NCBI RefSeq assembly: GCF_902859935.1
Contig: NZ_CADIKI010000005.1
Location: forward strand, 248,001 to 312,000
DNA length: 64,000 nt
From: Paraburkholderia fynbosensis
GTDB taxonomy: Bacteria > Pseudomonadota > Gammaproteobacteria > Burkholderiales > Burkholderiaceae
Direction: 5' to 3'
Part shown: positions 43,176 to 52,042 of the stretch, in pieces
How the letters are laid out: each line of letters opens with the position of its first letter
Numbering within the stretch: the first letter of the stretch is position 1
Made by a program: the position numbers and the translations under genes
Notes under the pieces: generated by a model
What the model was told of the DNA's origin: nothing
What the model saw: only the letters and a program-made list of their open reading frames with translations
Databases searched by the model: none

Positions 43176-45599
43176 TCAGTGGGACAGGGAGATCGTCAGG
43201 CAGCGCCAGCCTTCGGCCGTGTGGTCGGCTGTGAGCGCTGCGCCGATGCACTCGATAGCTCGCGCTTCATGCATCGGCACGTAGAGGTGGACTTGCGTCT
43301 GCGGCTGTTGCATCCAGCCTTCACGTTCAACCGCAATGCGCAACGTATGCGCGTCGCCTGTCATCGCGACGTTCCAGCGGCCTTGCTCGCCGGTGCGCCA
43401 GGCTTCGCTTTCACCGTCGTCCTCGACGCAGCCGCCGCGCGTCACGCCGCCGCCGGCGTGCGGCACCGCCATGAACGCGCGTTCGTCAGCCGGGCGGCCG
43501 AAGTGCTGTTCGGCGATATTCAACGGCACCACGCTGCCTTCACGCAGCAGGAATACAGGCTGTTCGAAAGGCGCCGGCAGCGTCACCGTCTGACCACCGT
43601 CGAATGCTTCGCCGCTCCAGTACGACACCCAGCGCGTGCCCGCAGGCAGATACACGTCGCGCGTCGACTGGCCCGCCTCGACCACCGGCGCGACCAGCAC
43701 CGACGAACCGAGCATCATGTCGTCGCCGTCTTCGAGGCAGCGCGGGTCGTGCGGAAACTCCGCGAACATCGGCCGCAAAACAGGTTCATAGGCGCTGTGC
43801 GATTGCCACAGCAGTTCGTACAAGTATGGGATCAACCGATAGCGCAGTTTGATCAGGTCGGCCACCTGCTGCGTGACCTCGGGGTACATCCACGGTTCGT
43901 TGACGGTGCCGTCGTCATTCCACGAGTGGATGCTAAAGCGCGGCAGGAAGATGCCGAACGCGACCCACCGCGCGAACAACTCCGGCCCCGGCGCCGGACC
44001 CGAGAAGCCGCCGATGTCATGGCCGCTGTTCGACACGCCGGACATCGCGAGTCCAAGGCCCATTTTCAGGTTGAAGCGCAACGTTTCCCACGACGTGTAG
44101 TTGTCGCCCGACCACGTCTGCACGTAGCGGTGCATGCCGACGCCGCCGGAGCGCGACACGAGGAACGGGCGCCGGTCGGGCGCATGCTCGCGCTGCGCAT
44201 CGTGCGACGCGCGCATCATCATTTGCGTTTGCAGCACCTTCGTCTGGAGCGCCGGATACGGTTTGCCGAAGCCGCGCGCCATCGCGTCAGGCGACCAGAT
44301 CTCGAACTCGTTGTTGTCGTTCCACGTCGCCGCAATGCCGTGCTTCAGCAGGCTTTCTTTCACGCGCGCCTTCCACCAGTCGATGGTGTCGGGATTCGTG
44401 AAGTCCAGATACGCGCCGACTTCGTCCCAGTACTGCACCCATGCCGGCTCGCCGTCGCGCGACTCGATCAGCAGACCCGCTCGGGCTGCGTCTTCGAATG
44501 CCGGATGATCCTGCAGCAGACACGGCTTGATGTTCGCGCACAGGCGCACGCCGTGATCGAGATAGCTCTGCACGAAGCCGTCGATATCCGGGAACTTCTC
44601 GTGATTCCAGTTGAACACGTAACGCTTCGGACCGATCGACGTATAGCCCGACGACAGATGAAACGAATCGCACAGCACGTCGTGCTCGCTGCATCGCTCG
44701 ATGAATTCGCCCATGCGCTGCTGCGCGTCGGGCGCATCGGTGTAGCTCATGGTCGAGCCGGAGTAGCCCAGCCCCCACTTCGGCATCCAGGCGGGGCGGC
44801 CCGTCAGCCACGTGAAGCGGCGCACCGCATTCAACGGCGTGCCAGCGGACGCGATGAAGTAATAGTCGAGGTCACCATGCTCGGCGATGAAATGGCGGTA
44901 GTGGCCGTGGTAGTTGTCGAGCTCGCGGCCCATGTCGAAGCGGCAATCGGCGAGCGTGTCGTAGAACAGGCCGAAGCCGGTCGACGTTTGCGGCTGCCAC
45001 GTCACGTAGAACGGGATGTGTTTGTAGAGCGGATCGGTCGTGCGCGCGCTGTAGCCCATCGCGTCGATATTGCGCATCTCGTAGCTCTGATGCGCGCGGT
45101 CGAGCGAACCGGCACGCTCGCCAAGTCCGACATACATTTCGTCCTTGCGACGCTCGATGTAGTGATACACGCGCTTGTCCCACCAGCCGAAGTTGTAGGA
45201 CTGCGTCTTGCGATCGCTCATCACGCGATGCCAGGCGCCGTCGTGCAGGATCTCCCACGCGCACAGGCCGCCGGCGAGCGTGACCGTCAGGCGCACGCGC
45301 GCCGTCTCGAGCACCAGGTGCCGCGCGTCGTTCGACACCACAAACGGCGGCGGCGTGAAGCCGCTGAGGTCGCGACGCTCGCGCCCTTGCAGTGCGACGT
45401 CGTCGGTGCCCGGCGCGATCGCCCAGGTGCGTGGGCCGTGCAATTCGCCGTCGGGCAGCACGAGCACACGGATGATATCTTCCGCGAGAACGAACAGCTC
45501 GATTCGGCAGTTTTCCTGCGCGGTCAGAACAAGGTGGTTGTCGAGCTGGGACGACAACGCAAAACGTGGCGGGTGTTTTAGATTCGTCAGTGAACGCAT
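43176..45599 (-). CDS. Glycoside hydrolase family 31 alpha-glucosidase
   Basis: 807-residue cytoplasmic GH31 enzyme (no signal peptide). N-terminal beta-sandwich to about residue 260; catalytic (beta/alpha)8 barrel from PKWGLGYSGS at 273. The nucleophile is Asp428 in TWNDNNEFE and the acid/base is Asp499 in TWSGDN. C-terminal sheet domains contain LPAGTRWVSYWSGE. The W-x-D-x-N-E form resembles alpha-glucosidases rather than the KTDFGE alpha-xylosidases. It sits 19 bp downstream of an MFS permease gene, so the likely path is uptake of a small alpha-glycoside followed by internal cleavage. Confidence 0.9.
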   Translation of the reverse strand: MRSLTNLKHPPRFALSSQLDNHLVLTAQENCRIELFVLAEDIIRVLVLPDGELHGPRTWAIAPGTDDVALQGRERRDLSGFTPPPFVVSNDARHLVLETARVRLTVTLAGGLCAWEILHDGAWHRVMSDRKTQSYNFGWWDKRVYHYIERRKDEMYVGLGERAGSLDRAHQSYEMRNIDAMGYSARTTDPLYKHIPFYVTWQPQTSTGFGLFYDTLADCRFDMGRELDNYHGHYRHFIAEHGDLDYYFIASAGTPLNAVRRFTWLTGRPAWMPKWGLGYSGSTMSYTDAPDAQQRMGEFIERCSEHDVLCDSFHLSSGYTSIGPKRYVFNWNHEKFPDIDGFVQSYLDHGVRLCANIKPCLLQDHPAFEDAARAGLLIESRDGEPAWVQYWDEVGAYLDFTNPDTIDWWKARVKESLLKHGIAATWNDNNEFEIWSPDAMARGFGKPYPALQTKVLQTQMMMRASHDAQREHAPDRRPFLVSRSGGVGMHRYVQTWSGDNYTSWETLRFNLKMGLGLAMSGVSNSGHDIGGFSGPAPGPELFARWVAFGIFLPRFSIHSWNDDGTVNEPWMYPEVTQQVADLIKLRYRLIPYLYELLWQSHSAYEPVLRPMFAEFPHDPRCLEDGDDMMLGSSVLVAPVVEAGQSTRDVYLPAGTRWVSYWSGEAFDGGQTVTLPAPFEQPVFLLREGSVVPLNIAEQHFGRPADERAFMAVPHAGGGVTRGGCVEDDGESEAWRTGEQGRWNVAMTGDAHTLRIAVEREGWMQQPQTQVHLYVPMHEARAIECIGAALTADHTAEGWRCLTISLSH

Positions 45600-45618
45600 G
45601 ATGGGTCTTCGAATGAGG

Positions 45619-46905
45619 TCACGCAGGGGTGCCGGCGCCGTCGGCGATCGGACGCGGACGGCCGTCGGGCGAGACGCCGCGCATCAGGATGATCAGCAGC
45701 GTCGCGCCGATCAGGTCGAAAGCGCCGAGGGCGCCGAATAGTGGTGTATAGCCGATCGAGTCGGCCAGCGCGCCGACGAGCAGCGAGAAGCCGAGGCCGC
45801 CGATCCACGCGGCCATGCCCGCAAAGCCGGCCACGGTGCCGACCTCGCTCGGGTCGAACACGTCGGCGGCGAGCGTATTCACGAGCGCCGAGATCATCTG
45901 ATGCGCGAAACCGCCCACGCAGAAGAGCGCGATGGCCTGATACGGCGAAGCGACGAGGCCGATGGCGGCCGGCCCGAGCATCATGAAAGCGCCGAGCACG
46001 ACGCCCGCGATGCGTGACCAGATCAGCGGCACGCGCAGGTGTTTCATCAGGAACGGCGACAGATAACCGCCGAACAGCCCGCCCAGATCGGCGGCGAGAA
46101 AGGGCAGCCACGCGAACATCGCGATCTGCTTGAGATCCATGTGACGCTGGGTGGCGAGATAAAGGGGAATCCAGAAACTGAAGGTCTGCCACGCGGGTTC
46201 CGCAAAAAAGCGCGCTTGCGCAATTGCCCAGAACCGGCGCGTGCGCAATACCTCGCGAACGCTGCGGCGGCGGGGCGCGGCAGGCGCCTGTCCGCTGACG
46301 ATCTTTTCGCGCTCCACCTCGCTGATGCGCGAGTGATCGGCCGGCGAGCGGTACAGCAGATACCATGCGGCGGCCCACACGAAGCCGAGCGCGCCCGTCG
46401 CGGCAAACGCGCTTTGCCAGCCATAGCGCAACGAGAGGAAGACGACGAGGGGCGGCGCGAGCAGCGAACCGAGCGAGGTGCCCGCGTTGAAATAACCCAC
46501 TGCAATGGATTTCTCGCGATCGGGAAACCATTCGGCGACCACCTTCATGCCCGCGGGGATGGCGACCGCTTCGCTCAGCCCCATGAGCCCGCGCAATGCC
46601 GCAAGCGAGAGCCAGCCGCTCGCGAAACCGTGGAATACCCCGGTCAGCGACCAGAGGCAGGCGAACAGCGCGAAGCCGAGCCGCAGGCCAATCAGATCGA
46701 TGATCACGCCGCACACCGGCTGCATCACCGTGTAGCCGATCTGGAAGGCGCCGACAACGTACGAATACTGCTGGGTGCTCATGTGCAGCAGCGGCATCAA
46801 CTGCGGCGCCATTACGCCGAGCGAATTGCGCGAGAGATAGTTGACGATCGTGCCGAGACACACGAGCGCGATGATCCACCAGCGCAGTCCAACGATTGTT
46901 TTCAA
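45619..46905 (-). CDS. MFS permease, anion:cation symporter (ExuT-like) family
   Basis: 428-residue 12-span permease of the ACS family: IVNYLSRNSLGVMAPQL in span 1 and SEAVAIPAGMKVVAEWFP with REKSIAVGYFNAGTSLG in the loop after span 4 are hallmarks shared with hexuronate and galactarate transporters. First gene of the MFS, GH31, porin unit. Substrate by context is an alpha-glycoside or glycosyl acid, but this is inference. Confidence 0.86.
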   Translation of the reverse strand: MKTIVGLRWWIIALVCLGTIVNYLSRNSLGVMAPQLMPLLHMSTQQYSYVVGAFQIGYTVMQPVCGVIIDLIGLRLGFALFACLWSLTGVFHGFASGWLSLAALRGLMGLSEAVAIPAGMKVVAEWFPDREKSIAVGYFNAGTSLGSLLAPPLVVFLSLRYGWQSAFAATGALGFVWAAAWYLLYRSPADHSRISEVEREKIVSGQAPAAPRRRSVREVLRTRRFWAIAQARFFAEPAWQTFSFWIPLYLATQRHMDLKQIAMFAWLPFLAADLGGLFGGYLSPFLMKHLRVPLIWSRIAGVVLGAFMMLGPAAIGLVASPYQAIALFCVGGFAHQMISALVNTLAADVFDPSEVGTVAGFAGMAAWIGGLGFSLLVGALADSIGYTPLFGALGAFDLIGATLLIILMRGVSPDGRPRPIADGAGTPA

Positions 46906-47339
46906 GGTATCTCCGAATTTTCGATGCCGCGAGTCGCCTCGAGCGGTGCGCGAATTCGAACATTTTCCGTTCGTTTCGCTTCAGTCATCGTATCACTCGG
47001 AGATCGACATCACAGTAGGGAAAACCATGTATTCTTGTTATGCTATTGATTATATTGAGATATCTTTGAGGAAATTTTAGAAAGCACCGAGACTGTGATG
47101 TCTGATGACAAGCGTGATCACGCGCGTATTTTTTCTTTTCTGATTCACAAATGTTCGAATTTGCGGCCGATTCGAGTGATTGGCCGTCGAGCGGGAGTTG
47201 TCCGGATCGGTCTGCCGTGGCACGGGCGTTCGCGCGTCGAGAGATTGAGTGGGGAATGCCAGCGGCGTACAAGCGCCGAGGCAAGTGGTGAGCCGCTCAG
47301 CTGCGGCGCAGTGTTCCACCATAGCGGTCGAGGTGGATG
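46906..47339. other. AT-rich promoter region of the permease/GH31/porin operon
   Basis: No gene recognised. The stretch 47020-47085 is markedly AT-richer than the surroundings, as expected for a promoter. TTCGAA-type dyads (near 46950 and 47152) could be operator halves. Confidence 0.35.
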
Positions 47340-47490
47340 GCAAGCACTTCACGACATCCAGCGTCTTGGTGTCGAAGTAAATCTCGACCTTCTTGCCTTG
47401 TTTGTTGTAGCCGTAGATTTCATAACAGCTGCCATCCACCTTGAGTCTTGGCCCGTATCGTCAGGTCTCCACGCTTTTCTCTCAGCCCCA
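47340..47490 (-). pseudogene. Remnant of a PepSY-domain protein
   Basis: The minus strand reads LKVDGSCYEIYGYNKQGKKV, then EIYFDTKTLDVVK, the C-terminal half of a short secreted PepSY protein. Upstream, RGDLTIRAK continues the match only in another frame: an extra A before CTCAAG breaks it. No signal peptide or start is left, and the frame runs on past the normal end. The part of the gap up to 47714 shows nothing else. Confidence 0.55.
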
Positions 47491-47714
47491 TATTCAGGCC
47501 GCGTGACATGTGCCGACCGGAACCGCTCGCCAAGGACTACCTCGACCGGACGCTCGCTACGCGTGATTTCAACGTGGCAGCGAAGTCGTTACGAATCCTG
47601 GATTTAGAACGCCGTCGCCCGACGACCTGATGCACGCCGAAGCCGCGCCGCTGCCTGCCTGCGGGCCGCAAACCGCCGGCCTGTTCCAGGGCTGGCGTTG
47701 CTACATCCGACGGA

Positions 47715-49163
47715 TCAGGGTTGGCGTTTGGCGCGGCCACCAGCAAGTTTGCCAGCCGGCTTACGTGAACCCGCAACTGGCTTGCCGGCCGGTTTGCTGC
47801 GCGGCTTTTGCACGCTGAATGGGTTGCCGCTGGACAAGCTGGTGCCTTTACTCGCGGCCACAGCGCGTTGCGCCGCAGGCTTGCGTTTGTTTTCGCCGCT
47901 TTGCTGCGGGCGCGTTTTTTTGCTGAGCACCTGGATGGCGCCCGGCGCAGCTTGCGGCGCTTTGGGCTTCTTGGGCTTTTTGGGTTTCTTGATGATCTCG
48001 CCCGTCGCGCTGGTTTGCGGCACGCGATGTTCCGCTTCAAAACCCGGCTCTTCCTTACGGGACAGCGTTTGCCGGATCAGCGCTTCAATTGCGGCCAGTT
48101 GCGGCGCTTCATCGGCACACACAAGGGACACCGCCACGCCGCTGGCGCCCGCGCGGCCGGTACGGCCAATACGGTGCACATAGTCTTGCGCCACGATCGG
48201 CAGATCGACGTTGATCACCAGCGGCAGGTCGTCGATATCCAGCCCGCGCGCGGCCACATCGGTGGCGACCAGCATATGTACTTCGCCCGTCTTGAAGCGC
48301 TCCAGCGCACGCAGGCGCGCGGGTTGCGGTTTGTCGCCATGGATGGTGTCGACCGCATAGCCGGCTTCATCCAGCATGGCCGCCAGGTAATCCACGCCAT
48401 TGCGGGTCTTGACGAACACCAGCGCGTGCTTCCAGTTGTTCTCGGCCACAAGGTGCATGAAGAGGTCAGGCTTGTTCTTTTTATCGACCGTCACCACCCA
48501 CTGCCTGATCTTGCTGGCCGTGGCATTGGGCGGGCTGACGCTGATATTGACCGGGCCGCGCAGAATGCCCGCCGCCATGGCGCGGATATCATCGGTAAAC
48601 GTGGCAGAGAACAGCAGGGTCTGGCGCTGAACGGGCAAGGCAGCAAAGACGGCGTTGAGTTCGCGCGCAAAGCCCAGATCCAGCATGCGGTCGGCTTCGT
48701 CCAGCACCAGCGTTTGTACTTGATCAAACTGCACTGCGTTCTGGCGATTGAGATCCAGCAAACGGCCCGGCGTGGCAACGAGCACATCCACGCCTTTGCG
48801 CAACTTCATCATCTGCGGATTGATACTCACACCGCCGTAGGCGGCCAGAAATTGTAAGTCGAGGCCTTTGCCGTAAACGATAAAGCTTTGCAGCACTTGT
48901 TCGGCCAGTTCACGCGTGGGCACCAGCACGAGAACACGCGCGCGGTTGCTAGACACTGCCGGGCCGTGTTGCACCAGCCGTTGCAGCAGCGGCAGCGCAA
49001 AACCCGCCGTTTTGCCAGTGCCGGTCTGTGCCGCAGCCATGACGTCCTTGCCACTGAGCACAGCAGGAATCGCCTTGGCCTGGACCGGCGTAGGTGTCTG
49101 GTAATTGAGGTCGTGCACATTGCGCAGCAAGGGCTCGATCAGGCCAAGCGAGGCAAAAGACAT
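47715..49163 (-). CDS. rhlE: DEAD-box ATP-dependent RNA helicase, RhlE type
   Basis: 482-residue helicase: Q motif TPTPVQAKAIP near 23-33, motif I AAQTGTGKT 44-52, PTRELAEQ, TPGRLLD, DEAD as LDEADRM, SAT as FSATF, then domain 2 with RGLDIDDLPLVIN and HRIGRTGRAG. A Lys/Pro/Ala-rich basic tail of about 100 residues follows, typical of RhlE proteins that act on ribosome assembly or mRNA. Base composition and residue choice are less GC-driven than in neighbouring genes, so acquisition from another beta-proteobacterium is possible. Confidence 0.9.
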   Translation of the reverse strand: MSFASLGLIEPLLRNVHDLNYQTPTPVQAKAIPAVLSGKDVMAAAQTGTGKTAGFALPLLQRLVQHGPAVSSNRARVLVLVPTRELAEQVLQSFIVYGKGLDLQFLAAYGGVSINPQMMKLRKGVDVLVATPGRLLDLNRQNAVQFDQVQTLVLDEADRMLDLGFARELNAVFAALPVQRQTLLFSATFTDDIRAMAAGILRGPVNISVSPPNATASKIRQWVVTVDKKNKPDLFMHLVAENNWKHALVFVKTRNGVDYLAAMLDEAGYAVDTIHGDKPQPARLRALERFKTGEVHMLVATDVAARGLDIDDLPLVINVDLPIVAQDYVHRIGRTGRAGASGVAVSLVCADEAPQLAAIEALIRQTLSRKEEPGFEAEHRVPQTSATGEIIKKPKKPKKPKAPQAAPGAIQVLSKKTRPQQSGENKRKPAAQRAVAASKGTSLSSGNPFSVQKPRSKPAGKPVAGSRKPAGKLAGGRAKRQP

Positions 49164-49709
49164 GGGCGCATTCCGGGCTAAAACCCCAATTCTAGCGGTT
49201 ACTGCCTGATTGCACCGCGCAAATCAATGGTCCATAAGATCTACGTTGATCGCCACTGAAAGATGTAGCGCTGCCCGGCGCCGCACCAGCAAGCTGTTCT
49301 ACGAGACACCGATGAGCAACGCTGCGGCCAGCGCCAGTCGCAATTGCATCAACAGCAAACGCGCCAGTGGACGCAAAAAAAGCCACGCCTGCATCTGCAC
49401 CGCCACCGACTGCCCGAAATAAGGCCCGAGCCCCGCCACGTCATCCATGATCAGATCTGTCGCCGAGACGAAGATCAGTAAAAATCGGGACGGCACGAAC
49501 AGGAATGCTTATTTAGCAAGATCGTCGAACTGCAAGGTGTCTGAACTATGCCGGCCACCGTCACTCTTCATCCAGCGTGCGACGAATGAGTCGTATCGGC
49601 CCGAAGCGGTCGCTGAACCTGGTATTTCCGAATGTCCGCTTCTGACCGAGGCCTGGGCTGGTCGGCCCGTCACAAGACAACGGGCACGGCACCGACGCAT
49701 AAGAACATC
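49164..49709. other. Intergenic region, possibly decayed coding sequence
   Basis: A minus-strand frame at 49299-49496 gives a protein-like string (LIMDDVAGLGPYFGQSVAV) but has no ribosome binding site and no family I can name. Nothing else is recognisable before the TetR promoter. Confidence 0.3.
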
Positions 49710-49738
49710 TTGATTAGGAAATGAACATTTCCTATAAT
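49710..49738 (+). promoter_or_regulatory. TetR-1 promoter with embedded operator
   Basis: TTGATT (49710-49715), exactly 17 bases, then TATAAT (49733-49738). The spacer is the dyad AGGAAAT-GAAC-ATTTCCT (49716-49733). The initiation point expected 7 bases after the -10 box is the ATG itself at 49745. Confidence 0.75.
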
Positions 49739-49744
49739 GCGGCG

Positions 49745-50365
49745 ATGACTACGCGCAACCCTACTGCCAGACATTCCCGTGCCCCGGGACGCCCACGCGA
49801 ATTTGACATGGATGTAGCGCTAGACGGCGCAATTCAGATTTTTCGCGAACGCGGCTATCACGCGACGTCCCTCGGAGACCTTGGGTCGGCGATGGAACTG
49901 ACGGCCGGCAGTATCTATAAGGCCTTTGCCGATAAACGCGCCGTATTCGTTGCCGCGCTAGACCGCTACATTCACCTACGAAATGCGCAGTTACAGAGCC
50001 TGATCGATCGGGAGCCAACCGGACGGGACAAGGTGCGCGCTGTTCTGCATTTCTATGCAGAGTCAGCGCATGGCGTCGAGGGGAAGCGGGGCTGTCTTGT
50101 CGCTGGAAGCGCAACAGACCTCGCTACCTTCGATAGCGAGGTCGCCGGTCGTGTCGTAGCGGCCTTGCAGCGAATTGAAGTCATGTTCAGCCGTCTGATC
50201 AGTCTTGGCCAGACAGACGGCTCCATCACATCGGCCGTGGACTCAAAGGCCTCTGCCTGTGCACTGCTGAGTGTGGTGCAAGGTTTCAGGGTCGTCGGCA
50301 AGATGGGGCGATCGCGGGCGCACATGATGGCCGCAGCAGATCAGGCCATGCGGCTACTTGGCTAA
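49745..50365 (+). CDS. TetR-family repressor 1
   Basis: 206-residue TetR regulator: GRPREFDMDVALDGAIQIF, then YHATSLGDLGSAM and SIYKAFADKRAVF form the helix-turn-helix; the C-terminal ligand domain includes KRGCLVAGSATDLA. The ATG at 49745 is chosen because the -10 box overlaps the earlier ATG at 49721. The mRNA is then probably leaderless. Its operator dyad recurs ahead of the alpha/beta hydrolase gene 137 bp downstream, so it controls itself and that gene. Confidence 0.85.
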   Translation: MTTRNPTARHSRAPGRPREFDMDVALDGAIQIFRERGYHATSLGDLGSAMELTAGSIYKAFADKRAVFVAALDRYIHLRNAQLQSLIDREPTGRDKVRAVLHFYAESAHGVEGKRGCLVAGSATDLATFDSEVAGRVVAALQRIEVMFSRLISLGQTDGSITSAVDSKASACALLSVVQGFRVVGKMGRSRAHMMAAADQAMRLLG

Positions 50366-50415
50366 AAAACCGCTGAAGGCATGATCCTCATCAAATGGAA
50401 GCTGCTCGACAAAAT

Positions 50416-50433
50416 AGGAAACGAATATTTCCC
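50416..50433. promoter_or_regulatory. Second operator of TetR 1, ahead of the hydrolase gene
   Basis: AGGAAACGAATATTTCCC matches the dyad at 49716-49733 in 15 of 18 bases. It lies 69 bp upstream of the hydrolase start. Confidence 0.7.
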
Positions 50434-50501
50434 AATGGGAATTTGCCGACAGGCAAACCCGTTACTGCTTTCGTCACCACCAAATCCAAGGAGTCTCATT
50501 C

Positions 50502-51452
50502 GTGACAGCGCATCTTTCGCCCACCCAATCAGGAAGTCCCACAATCGCAAACGAATTGCCTGCATCAAGGCCCGTTCCGGGACTGGCAGGATTCGAGCAT
50601 CGGTTCGAGACCGTTAGCGGGCTTCGGCTGCACTACGTCACGGGAGGCAACCCGGACGGTGATGTGATTGTTTTACTCGCGGGATTTCCCGAGAGCTGGT
50701 TCGCCTGGCGCAAAGTCATGGGAATGCTCGCGACGACCTACAGAATCGTCGCGCCGGACCTTCCTGGGCAAGGTGATTCCGATCGGCCGGCAGACGGCTA
50801 TGACACGCGGACCCTCGCGAACCATGTCCATGGCTTGCTCCAGCAACTCGGCGTGAAGCGGTACTTCGTCGCTGCGCACGACATAGGAGCGTGGGTTGCT
50901 TATCCTTACGCGGCATTGTTCAACAACGAAGTCCGCAGACTCGCGCTACTGGACGCGGGTATTCCGGGCATCACGCTGCCGGATGCCCTGTCGATCGCTC
51001 CCGAGCGTGCGTGGCGTACCTGGCATTTTGCATTCCACATGCTGCCGGACCTGCCGGAGACGTTGATAACCGGCAAGGAACGTGAATACCTCGACTGGTT
51101 TCTGCGTCGAAAGACGGCGAATCCCGATACTTTTACTGACGCGGATCTCGATGAATATCTGCGCACCTTCAAGAAAGACGGTGGCTTACGCGCCGGCCTT
51201 GCGTACTACCGTGCCGCGCATGTGTCCGCGCAGCAGAACCGCGAACTGAACGAACATGGCATGCTCAAGGTTCCGCTACTGGCCCTTGGTTCCGATCAAG
51301 GGTCCATCCCCGACATGGCAACACCTCTGCGCGCCTTCTTCGCCGATGTGCAGGGCCGCACCATTCGTCACTGTGGACACTTTCTGCCCGAAGAACAACC
51401 GCGAGCGGTCGCCGACGAACTCGCCGTGTTCTTTGGAATGGGCGACGAGTGA
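50502..51452 (+). CDS. Alpha/beta hydrolase, epoxide-hydrolase-like
   Basis: 316-residue hydrolase: oxyanion region LLAGFPESWFAW near 56-67, DLPGQGDSDRP, nucleophile elbow AHDIGAW near residues 127-133 with Asp as nucleophile, a cap domain, and the catalytic His in RHCGHFLPEEQP near the end. An Asp nucleophile points to epoxide hydrolase or haloacid-type chemistry rather than an esterase. GTG start with AAGGAG upstream. Under control of TetR 1 by operator match. The substrate may also be the TetR ligand. Confidence 0.86.
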   Translation: MTAHLSPTQSGSPTIANELPASRPVPGLAGFEHRFETVSGLRLHYVTGGNPDGDVIVLLAGFPESWFAWRKVMGMLATTYRIVAPDLPGQGDSDRPADGYDTRTLANHVHGLLQQLGVKRYFVAAHDIGAWVAYPYAALFNNEVRRLALLDAGIPGITLPDALSIAPERAWRTWHFAFHMLPDLPETLITGKEREYLDWFLRRKTANPDTFTDADLDEYLRTFKKDGGLRAGLAYYRAAHVSAQQNRELNEHGMLKVPLLALGSDQGSIPDMATPLRAFFADVQGRTIRHCGHFLPEEQPRAVADELAVFFGMGDE

Positions 51453-51467
51453 ACTGGTATGTGGGCT

Positions 51468-51905
51468 TCACTTGCGCGCCTGCCAGACCGACTCGCTCCA
51501 GGTCGGTGCCGCTGCCCGGATGATGTCGAGGACATCTGGCGGGACGTCGCCCGCGCCGGTGAGTTGGCGCACCTCCAGTACATCGTCCGTGCCCAGACCG
51601 GATGGCGCGCGCAATGCCCAGGAAATCGCCTCCTCAAGCGATCCAACTTCGATGATGTAAAAGCCACCGACCAGTTCCTTGGACTCGGCAAACGGGCCAT
51701 CAACGATGTAGCGTTTGCCCTTGCTAACCGCAATTCGCGCTCCGGGCGCTGCTGGGTTCAAGCCTTCGGAAGCCACCAGGACACCGGCCTTGTGCATCTC
51801 TTCGTTGAACTTCATGTACGCCGTGAGAAGGGCCTCGTCCAAACGGCCGCCTGCATCCGGCTCCTCCTTGTCTGCACTTGCTTGGGCTGTGATGATGAAT
51901 CGCAT
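51468..51905 (-). CDS. YciI/DGPF-domain protein
   Basis: 145-residue YCII-related protein with YIVDGPFAESKELVGGFYII near residues 66-85, the DGPF motif. Such proteins are small ferredoxin-like-fold proteins often encoded beside ECF sigma factors; activity is unclear. The third in-frame Met (51905) is favoured since AGGAG is eight bases upstream. It is convergent with the hydrolase gene (15-bp gap). Confidence 0.82.
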   Translation of the reverse strand: MRFIITAQASADKEEPDAGGRLDEALLTAYMKFNEEMHKAGVLVASEGLNPAAPGARIAVSKGKRYIVDGPFAESKELVGGFYIIEVGSLEEAISWALRAPSGLGTDDVLEVRQLTGAGDVPPDVLDIIRAAAPTWSESVWQARK

Positions 51906-52042
51906 CGTCATTCTCCTGAGTTCAATGGTGCTTCAGAACCACGACGAACGAAGGACCGTCGAATCGACACGTTGCGGTCGATTTCGACGTTCACGACGGG
52001 CAGCTAGTCGCCAAACGCGGGCGAACGCGAATCACGGCTGTG

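Noticed and set aside
43152..45581. 809-codon open frame opposite the GH31 gene
   Set aside because: Same reason: a shadow of a high-GC coding strand, with no recognisable domain.
49299..49496. Minus-strand frame with protein-like sequence LIMDDVAGLGPYFGQSVAV
   Set aside because: No ribosome binding site, no family identified, and I could not show frameshift-spanning homology.
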